From NCBI GenBank assembly GCA_033297205.1, contig MU859090.1:179495-243494 (forward strand): 64,000 nucleotides of DNA, given 5' to 3'. Positions within the stretch are counted from its first letter, which is position 1, and every line of letters starts with the position of its first letter. Shown here piece after piece: positions 55,998 to 64,000 of the stretch. The translations under genes were made by a program, and so were the position numbers. The notes beneath the pieces were generated by a model that ran no database searches, was not told the DNA's origin, and saw only the letters and a list, made by a program, of their open reading frames with translations. The stretch comes from Pseudoneurospora amorphoporcata (lineage: Eukaryota; Ascomycota; Sordariomycetes; Sordariales; Sordariaceae).

Positions 55998-58477
55998 ATG
56001 AAGCTTTGGTCAGCACGACCGCTTGCGGTCCTCGCATCACTCGCGACGTTGGTCGCCCCCTCTTTCGCTCGCGATAGAGTCCTGCAGTCAAACTCGCTCG
56101 CCGCCTGTCAGGAAAACTCGGGCTTCACGGCCAGTCTCTTCGATGTCGTCTTCTTCCCCGACAATGGAACCGTCAACATCAACATGCTTGCCACCTCGTC
56201 GATCCAGGGCTACGTTGTCTTCGACATCCGCATCTTGGCCTACGGCTACCAAATCATGCACGAGGTTCTGGACCCGTGCAATCTCGGCTCCGACTCACTG
56301 AGTCTGGCTGGTTTGTGCCCCATGAACGCGGGCAAGATGAGCAATCCCTTCAAACTGGATCTCGGCCCGGATGTCAAGGACAAAATTCCAGGAATCGCCT
56401 ACACCTTCCCCGATTTGGATGCCACGGTTAAGGTCTTTGTCAACATGACGGATGGAGAGATGGCTGGCGAGACTGTTGCCTGTCTCGAGGCCAATGTCTC
56501 CAACGGCATGACGGGTAGGTTTTAGGGTTGCCCCTATGATACGTAGGAAAAAGTTGCTGACTCGGCCTTTGTAGTCGATCTGATCGGTGTCAAATGGGCC
56601 ACCTGGGCTGTTGTCTTCCTGGGCATCATGTCCTCTGCCCTGCTATCGGGTCTCGGATACGCTAACGCTGCCTCCCACGTGGCTTCCAACACGCTGTCGC
56701 TCTATGGATACTTCCAGGCCCAGGCCATGATTGGTCTCTGTGGCGTTCATCTTCCTCCTGCTGTGCGATCTTGGACTCAGGATTTCGTATGGAGTATGGG
56801 CATCATCCGAGTCCAGTTCATCCAGGATATCCTCACATGGTATCAACGGGCTACTGGTGGTACCGCGTCCACCGTGCTTAACTCGCTCGAGACCGTGTCC
56901 GTCCAGGTCGAGAAGGTGAAGCGCGCGCTACCGGCTGAATACCTCGATCCCGCCATCAACCTCTTCAAGCGAGCGACCGCCATGTTGCCTCGTGCCGCGG
57001 CCCATATCGGCGGCAGAATCGCAAAGCGTGCCAACATCCAGACTAGTTTCGGCAGCTACATTGTCTACGGTATTCAGCGAGTTGCGTTCCGCGCTAACAT
57101 CGAGTCAACCAACTTGTTCATGACCAGTTTGACCTTCTTCTACATCTTTATGGTCTTCACTGCTATCCTGGTTATTCTGTTCAAGCTTGGACTGGAGCTC
57201 TTTGCCAAGATGGGTTGGGTCAAGGGCGATGCCTTCTCCGAGTTCCGTGCCGGTTGGATTACCTACCTCAAGGGTGAGTTTGCCTTTTACCATCCAAAGT
57301 TGGTTTGGGTGTACTGACCATTTTTTAGGTATCCTTTACAGAGTTGGACTTGTTGGGTTCCCGCAGCTCACGGTTATGTGCATGTGGGAGTTCACCCAAA
57401 AAGACTCTCCCGCGGAAGTGGCTCTGGCCGTCTTCTTCTTCTTTGGTCTCCTGGCAACCCTTCTCTGGGCGGCCTGGAAGGTTAGCCGGATTGCTCGCCG
57501 CTCGATTGCCCTTTACAGGAACCCCGCCTACATCTTGTTCTCGGACCCTCAGGCCTTGAACAAGTGGGGTTTTTTGTATGTGCAGTTTCGCGCTTCAGGC
57601 TATTACTTTATCCTGCCTATCCTCTTCTACATTGTCATCAAGGGCATGTTCATTGCCTTTGCCCAAGCCCATGGCACCCTCCAAGCTATCGCGCTTCTTA
57701 TTATCGAGGCTGCGGCGCTTATTACCGCCACTGTCATGCGCCCGTGGATGGACAAGAGCACCAACACGTTCAACATTCTCATTTGCGCCATGAACTTCCT
57801 CAACGCCATCCTCCTCTTCCTTCTGACGGACGTTTTCGACTTCCCGCCTTTGGTTATTGGTGTGGTGGGCTTGGTTCTCTGGATCGCCAACGCCATCGTG
57901 TGCTTGATCCTCCTTCTCATGCTCATCATCACCACCGCCCTGACCCTGTTCCGCAACAACCCGGATACCCGCTACCAGTTCATGAACGACGACCGCACCT
58001 CGTTCATGAAGTCGAACCCGAAGCTGCACACCCAGTCGGAGCTCGAGGCTCTGGGTGTCACGGCGCGTGGCGAGAGCAAGCTTTATACCAAGTCCCCCTT
58101 GAGCTTCGAGGATGATGACTCGGCGGTATCGAATCCCAGCAACCCGCTGAACCGTCCGGGGACGGCCGATTCCAATACGGGCAACCCGCATTTCCACTCC
58201 AACAGGCATTCGGGGCGTTGGAGCAACGACCCGTCCCTAATGAAGGACGAGCCGTTTGTGAGGCACAGGGTGAGCGGAAGTATTCAGACGCCGAGTCCAA
58301 TGACGAATTCGGCATCGAGTCTGCCGGAAGGGGGGGCATCGCCTCACTCGGCGATTTCAGAAAAGAAGCCGCATACTAGCAACCCAAGGTGAGTTTCCAA
58401 TGAAACAGGCCTGAAATAAAGCAGTTGGCTAACTATTCAGCGATAGTTCGTGGCAGCGCGGTGCTGGATATGAGTAG
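55998..58477 (+). CDS. TRP-like / flavin-carrier (FLC) family membrane protein
   Basis: Four exons: 55998-56514, 56575-57273, 57329-58388, 58441-58477; 770 residues. A signal peptide (residues 1-24, ending SFA) leads to a lumenal ML-like domain with paired Cys (residues 37-165), then about nine hydrophobic segments in a block running from VKWATWAVVFLGIMSSALL to LVLWIANAIVCLILLLMLII, and a cytosolic Ser/Pro/Asn-rich tail of about 150 residues. This layout is that of fungal Flc1-3 and Pkd2 proteins, TRP-channel relatives linked to ER FAD/heme transport, calcium homeostasis and cell-wall integrity. The tiny last exon (12 codons) ends in WQRGAGYE. Which FLC paralogue it is cannot be told from the sequence alone. 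Confidence 0.87.
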
Positions 58478-59718
58478 TCAAACATCAGAGCGATAAAACA
58501 CCAGCGAAGGATTCACCAAAGAAGGATTCCTAAAACATCGTCCACAAGGGTCCCGGAATTTATTATACCCAATTTTGGCTACCTAGATCATCATCCCACC
58601 CCTTTTTTTTTTCTTGTACATTTCTTTCTAATGACGGTACCGTAATGTTTAGCCATGCCATGGTATGCTATGAGCTATTGTGCTATTGTTGCGTTACGGT
58701 CTCGAACACAGACACAAATTTTTTTTTTCTGGAATCATCTATTTATCTCTAACAAGACACACACTCTTTTGGTGAAAATGGGACATGGGGATCTTGGCTG
58801 ATTTTGGTGGCGACGGGAATGGATCGGTAGAGATCAAATTCATTGATACAGGTATGAGAATAGACAGGAACATGGAATCAAACAGGTTTAAAATGCTTTG
58901 TTCCCCAAGTTTACAGGTTCCTGAAAAGAGGTGAGGTCGTCGAGGTTGTGTACGGAGTAGGAACTCGAGGCAAACATACAGGTAGGGGCAAGCTCTTATC
59001 GCCCACCCGCTGTCTGGTTGTTTCTCTGGTGGCTATGATGCATGGTGATGGTGATTCCACGAAACCATTCCAAAGCTCGAATTTGATTCGCTGTGGTTAT
59101 GACGAACAGAAACTGGATGAAACAGACCGTGACATCAGCTGAAAGCCTGGAAAGATGGGCCGGGATGCCCCACTTTTTTGGCGCTCCCACAGGGGCATTG
59201 GGGCAGTGCTCTCGGCTGGCCAAGGAACCCGACACCAGTGACGAAGTGACGATCCCCCGGACTTGTGACGATAGGTCCAGACCGCTTGCCATCTCCAGCT
59301 GTTGCCCATGCTAAGTATCTGTTTGGTTGTGACGAACGAGGGCGAACGAAAGCGCGCGTCTACGCCACTTCCTTCTTGTAGCATTGGGATACTGGAGTGA
59401 ATGGGGCCGCTGGAGTCCTCCCTCCAGGGGTTCAGCTTTATGGTAAACTTTATTTCAACTGGCGATACCTAGAGGTACCGTCGTCGCCTTGTTCCTTGTT
59501 TGACCTTTTACAACTAGACTAGTGTACCTGCCCTGATTCTACCAGTCACCTTAATAATACCTTTCTACGTGTAGCTACAAATTACATCCACAAACACCTA
59601 CGATTAGACTTACTACCTAACACCTCATCTTTCCTACCTACCAAGAACCATCACTTGCGCCTTGCTTCGAGAAACCTAGAACTAGACGAAAACCACCACC
59701 AACGCGCAACAACCAACG
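58478..59718. other. Spacer after the TRP/FLC gene
   Basis: 3' region with T tracts (58602, 58719), then a spacer with GGTACC motifs. The part 59.55-59.72 kb is a CA-rich leader for the next gene. No other gene is seen. Confidence 0.4.
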
Positions 59719-59730
59719 ATGGAGCAGGTC

Positions 59731-59762
<32 letters not shown>

Positions 59763-60165
59763 CCTCCCAGCCGCGCCCGCTGCTGCTGTTATTTCTGAGC
59801 AACCCGTAAGTTCCGTTCCAACCAGCTAACAACGTCTTCTGTTGGTTCCCAGTCCCCGCCATCGCCATCGCCATCGCCATCAATTCAATCACCCTTCGCC
59901 AACTCCATTCGATTCGATATTCAATCACAGCTTCGTGAAAAGAGTAAATAAAGGTTATGCTAACAAGCGCGGCGCGGCGCAGAAACCAAACTCGATGCTC
60001 CCGACCACCACCCAACCACCACCCACTGCCAATAACCAGAACCAGTTGGAGACCCTCGAAACCGAAGAGGACGAGCAGAACATGGGCCTCCGAGGCGGCT
60101 GGATAACCCTCGGCAAACACTTCAACTGCTGTGGCCTCAACTGCGGGTTTAGCAAGACGTTTTAG
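59719..60165 (+). CDS. Small protein with Asn run and Cys-rich C-terminus
   Basis: Best model: exons 59719-59805 and 59983-60165, phase 0, intron 177 nt with a strong GTAAGT donor and a CTAAC branch 17-20 nt before the CGCAG acceptor; 89 residues. After MEQV comes an 11-Asn run, then a Pro/Ala stretch, a Pro/Thr/Gln linker, an acidic segment (ETEEDEQN) and a conserved-looking tail with GLRGGW, NCCGLNC and GFSKTF. The Cys group near the C-terminus may be palmitoylated or bind metal. Other splice choices exist, including an acceptor at 59852 that gives a different middle and then a stop. The tail is the best-supported part. No family recognised. Confidence 0.5.
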
Positions 60166-60656
60166 AGAGATTATCGCACGAGCAGCAGCGTCAAGTCCGC
60201 AGGCAACAAGTTGAAGACCTCGGAGATGGTCTGCTGGCGGCCTGGTCCAGCATTGTGTTGCTGTGGTGAAGGGTGCGAAAGAGGAGATTGGAAGGGAGAC
60301 TGGAAGTGGGATGCGAGGATGGTTGCGACGCCCAGGGCTGGTGGGGTGTATGCCTCGGGAGGGAGAGGGGACATGGGTGGTGGGTTGATCTGATTTGATC
60401 TGATCTGATCTGAGTCTTGAGATGAGGAATTGCCCTGCGGCACTCCGACAACACTAGACCTAAGTACTCCCAGGGCGAGGGAGGATGCGGAATGGAATGG
60501 AGGATGGAACAAAGGAAAAGAAGGGCGTAACGATGGGTCAGGTCAGATGAAGGGGGAGACAAGGAGATGCGCTCGCCCGGTGGTGGGGTTTTAATGACTG
60601 GACGAACGATATGCGGTGATGAATTGGGAGGACCACAACGAAGGAAGGGAAAGTCT

Positions 60657-60732
60657 CATGGCGTGGTTCCGCGATGGATACTTTTTTTTTTTTTTTTTTT
60701 TTTTTTTCCCATGGCGTGGTTCCGCGATGGAT
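60657..60732. repeat. 23-bp direct repeat flanking a T26 tract
   Basis: CATGGCGTGGTTCCGCGATG plus GAT occurs perfectly at 60657-60679 and at 60710-60732; between the two copies lies AC, 26 T and CC. The arrangement is like a target-site duplication around a bare poly(A) insert read on the other strand. Confidence 0.85.
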
Positions 60733-62479
60733 TTTCGTTTTCGTTTTCCATCTTTTATGTGGCGCTTTCTTTCTTTCCGGATCCATTATTGGACCGATGG
60801 GCGACAGACGACGGAAGTCGATATGATATACCTTAGGATTTGATTGATGAATGACGGATTTCTGAAATGATTTGCTCACATAGTGCAGTGTCAAGACAAA
60901 GCTATTTGGTCACAAAGGGTCCAGTTGTGCTTGGTCGCCTGGTGGCTCGAGATGGATGAGATACTGACATACTTCCTTCACTCACTCACTATCACAGATA
61001 GTCTCATCGACCACAATCCGTCCGACTCGACGATAAACATCCTCCAACAGCAACAAAAAAGGCCCTCAGCCGCCTTTCCCTTTGCATTACCCGTTCTTCC
61101 ACACAGTCTCCTAGGAATAGATAGTGTCGGGAGTTTCTCGGAACCACCTCATGATACTCGAGCCCGGACGTACCTCTGGATGCTAAGTTTTCCGCATCGT
61201 TACATTCCAGTTGTTATTGATTGCTAACTACCTCCAGACTTAGACCTTGAGGATATCAACACCAGAACAACAAAGTATTGTGAAAATGTGAAGCTGAGCC
61301 TGATCATCCTTCCAAGGAAGACCAGGCATCGAGTGATGCAGTGTAACATCCCGGCCATGGATGAACCTCCGATGGGGCACATCGAGACCTCGGACTCTCG
61401 TACTTGCAGTGTCAAGTCTGTCTGGTCTTCCTATCAGAAAGATGGAAGTGACGCCTTCCTTTGCTACAGGTCAGACTTGCCAATTGCGAGTCATCAATCC
61501 TTAAGAGCGAACTGGTTTTCCTGTTCTTTAGTCGGCTTTCTTACAAGAACCAACAGCTCGCGATCTCAATGAGAATTTAAGTTGCCAATAGTGTGTGGCC
61601 TGCTCAACCTTCCATTGGCAAACTACCATCAAGATGACCGCACTCCGACATCTCACTGTGACGGCCATTTGCTATTATCTACGTCTCTTACCTCCCGCTT
61701 GTCTATACGACTACCATGAGAACCAGACATTAAGGGGTTTGGAGGAGATCTATCGGAAGAGTGACGATTTGGGGGGGGAGAACCTAGTGGGAGTTTTGCT
61801 GTGGACTAAGTCTAGTTGGTGGTTGCTTATGGAGGGGGGGCGGTTGGGGGGTGCTGCTTCTGCTGCTACTGGGGACGGGGAGGGTGAGGGTGATGGGAAC
61901 GGGGAAGTGATAGAGAATGGAAAAGGCAAAAGGAAAATGAAAAGGAACAGGAACAGACAAGCCCCTCTTCCACGCCACAATCTAACAATAATCCGGTTCC
62001 GCCACAACAGCCTGGTACAACGGCACGGTACCTTGCGCTACCAGCCCATCTACGTTACGACACTGTAGAATAGTCCAACGCGCCAACTGCTCTCTGGAGG
62101 TCGACATCCCATTCTGTCTACGCACCATCCATCCCTTACCGGGACCTCTACCCCCTCATGGATGCCTATACACTATTCTAGAGGTAGTAACCGACGGCTG
62201 CCCGGGAGTTTACCCCAGTAATCAACGGCGACCTCTCTCATCCCCGCCTTTCCCTCGGACCTCTTACTCAAGGGACGCTTCGCCAGCGACATCCCGCCCG
62301 TCTAGTCCAGTCCAGTCTGCATATATCCCTCTCAACCACCAGTCAGTCCTCCCTGCTCGTCAGTCTGCAACACCAAATCCCCTCCCCAACTCTATTTTCA
62401 CAGGCAACCTATCAGGTCCCTCGTCCGCCATATCGTACATTATTTCGTTGGGATTTCCTACTTTACCAAGCTGCACTCG
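60733..62479. other. Spacer before the last gene
   Basis: No convincing gene. Two + strand frames, 61288-61572 and 61595-62068, are open, but neither shows a domain, signal peptide or clear splice signals. Confidence 0.35.
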
Positions 62480-63907
62480 TTATTCCTCCTCGGAAGGTAT
62501 ACTAGACATGATAGGAACTTGGTGCTGGTCAATACTATCCTCCTCCCTCGTCCCATTCCACCTGGCTCTCTTCTGTACTTCCTGTCCTTGGACCACCGGC
62601 ACCTCCTCCTCCTCAGACACAGACAGCTCCGGGAGTTGCTCGTACTCATGGCTTCTCCCTTGTTGAGCCTGGTCACTGTTGGCAAGAGTCGTTTGGGTCT
62701 GGGATGAAACGCACAAAACAGAAGGTTCTCCAGCTCCGTAATCTGATGGGATTGTAATCATGCCGGGGGGATGCTTTCCGCCGCCGGTGGTGGGGTGATG
62801 GTCCGGGGGTGGCGATGCTGGTAGGGTTCTGTTGTTGGCGTTGTCGTTGTCGTTGTCGTTGTCATTGTCGTTGTCGTTGTCGTTGTCGTTGTCATTGTCG
62901 TTGTCGTCATCATAGTCTTCCTCTTTGATGTCTTCATTATCATCATGTTCTTCATGAGGTTCATGATTTTCCTGATGATCATCTTCATCATCAACTTCTT
63001 CCTCCTCTTTCCCCTCTTCTTTCCCTTCCTCGCCGTTCTCCCCTTTCCTATCACCTCCCTCATCAGTTACCTCCCCATACCCCACATACCTCCTAAACAC
63101 CTTCTCCAACTTCTCAACCCTCTTATTCATGTCCTCCACCGTCTTGTTCATATCCTCCTCATGCTCCTTCAACTGCCGATTCATCATCGAATCCTTTGTA
63201 TGCAGTTCCCTCTCCAACTCGCCCACCCTATCGTCCATCTCCTTCTTATATAGTTCGAATTGATTCTTCAAAAGCTGAACCATGAAATGCAGTTTCCCCT
63301 CCAAGTCGAGTTCTCCGCCGTTGTCGTTGTTGTTGGACAATTCTTCTTCTTCCTCGCTTGCCATCACATCGCTTTGGCTTTTTTTGTTCGCATCCTGAGC
63401 ATCCCTCTCAATGCTCATGCTCTGCAGAGCTACTGGCATCGTCGTCGTCGAGGCGGGACTGCTGCTCTGTAGAGGCATCGGCATCGATGCAGGACTCGGC
63501 GTCCTCACTCTCTTTATTGCCTTTCTTTTTTTTCTAGACTTGTGTTTGTTGTTGTTGTTGTCGGCTTTCATCTTCCACTTCTCACCCGCTTGCTCGTGCA
63601 GCCGACTTGTCCTGCTGTTACTGCTGCTGCTGCTTCCTCCTTGCCCTTGGAGGACAGCTTCGGCCGAATGTTCATCCCTGCTGGCCTCTTCCGACCGCCG
63701 CCGCTGCTGGATGCTGTCTAGTGATTCAAGGGTTTCGAGCGAAACGTCTGGGTCGGAACCAGAACCGGAACTTCCCGCCGACCTTCCACTTAAAGTTCCG
63801 CTTGAAGAAGAAGAAGGATCCGAGTCACTGGTGTGTTTCCGTTTTCTCCTTTTGTCGTCTCCCTCGTCTCTATCCTTTTCTGTGTTGTCCTTATCCTCGT
63901 CGCCCAG

Positions 63908-63999
<92 letters not shown>

Positions 64000-64000
64000 G
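62480..64000 (-). CDS. Low-complexity coiled-coil protein, partial (5' end off the window)
   Basis: The minus-strand frame is open from the right edge (64000) to the TAA at 62480, 506 residues in the window; the start codon lies beyond it. The ATG at 63571 is internal, because upstream codons continue in the same frame with clearly protein-like sequence. From the N-terminal side: a Gln run of at least 31 (still open at the edge), an acidic/basic segment with KRRKRK (possible nuclear signal), Ser/Gly-rich stretches, a second basic patch (KSRKKRKAIKR), an acidic SEEEEEL, a coiled coil of about 75 residues (63070-63300; heptads such as VGELERELH and MNKRVEKLEKVFRRY), a long Glu/Asp tract, a (DN)n run and a Pro/Glu-rich tail. 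No known domain. A nuclear scaffold or regulator is possible. Confidence 0.65.
62838..62908. repeat. (GTTGTC)n repeat coding for an Asp-Asn run
   Basis: About 12 hexamer units, a few with GTCATT. On the minus strand they encode alternating Asp and Asn within the partial gene. Confidence 0.85.
63908..64000. repeat. (TTG)31 repeat at the window edge, coding polyGln
   Basis: 31 uninterrupted TTG units up to the last base; on the minus strand they are CAA codons in frame with the partial gene. The true length is unknown because the tract leaves the window. Confidence 0.9.

Noticed and set aside
62480..63571. Starting the last gene at the ATG at 63571
   Set aside because: The same frame stays open and protein-like up to the window edge, so that ATG is internal.

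Overview
The window looks like nuclear DNA of a filamentous ascomycete, most likely Sordariaceae (Neurospora or a close relative; this is inference). The grounds are short introns of about 54-100 nt with GTAAGT-like donors and CTAAC branch sites, gene-sparse DNA rich in microsatellites, a fungal phytochrome histidine kinase, a LisH/SomA-type regulator, DBP3, Rft1 and a fungal TRP/flavin-carrier protein. There are no operons, ribosome binding sites, insertion sequences or CRISPR arrays.

Region 1 (1-13.8 kb) is the unusual part. It is a head-to-tail array of at least nine diverged paralogues on the + strand that match no family I recognise, plus at least one relic. Each unit repeats one design: a TATA-like box, about 120-225 nt, a very short first exon (mostly 7-30 codons), one intron that mostly falls in phase 0 (several GC-AG), then a long second exon with a CxxC pair, a helix-like L..YL segment, an R-G-x-F-C block and a C-terminal helix/strand module. 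Flanking DNA is duplicated along with the genes. Members show signs of decay or innovation: in-frame TAG codons, a lost Cys, a frame conflict, and presence or absence of an N-myristoylation signal.

Region 2 (13.8-25.5 kb) holds an ambiguous minus-strand block, a long leader-like stretch, a SomA/Flo8-type transcriptional regulator (19467-22244) and a GMC-oxidoreductase relic (about 23.5 kb). Region 3 (25.5-34.7 kb) holds a six-exon phytochrome (25537-29382), a tRNA-Ser(AGA), a secreted GH16 glucanase and a small secreted cysteine-rich protein. Region 4 (34.7-46.8 kb) holds minisatellites, a GACA microsatellite, an AT-hook gene and about 8.3 kb without a convincing gene.

Region 5 (46.8-64 kb) holds housekeeping genes: DBP3 RNA helicase (ribosome biogenesis) convergent with Rft1 (ER N-glycosylation), a Ser/Gln-rich small ORF, a TRP/FLC membrane protein, a small Asn-run/Cys protein, and the 3' part of a low-complexity coiled-coil protein that runs off the right edge in a CAA (polyQ) tract.

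Exon borders were read by eye from splice signals, reading frame and paralogue comparison. No alignment or search could be run.
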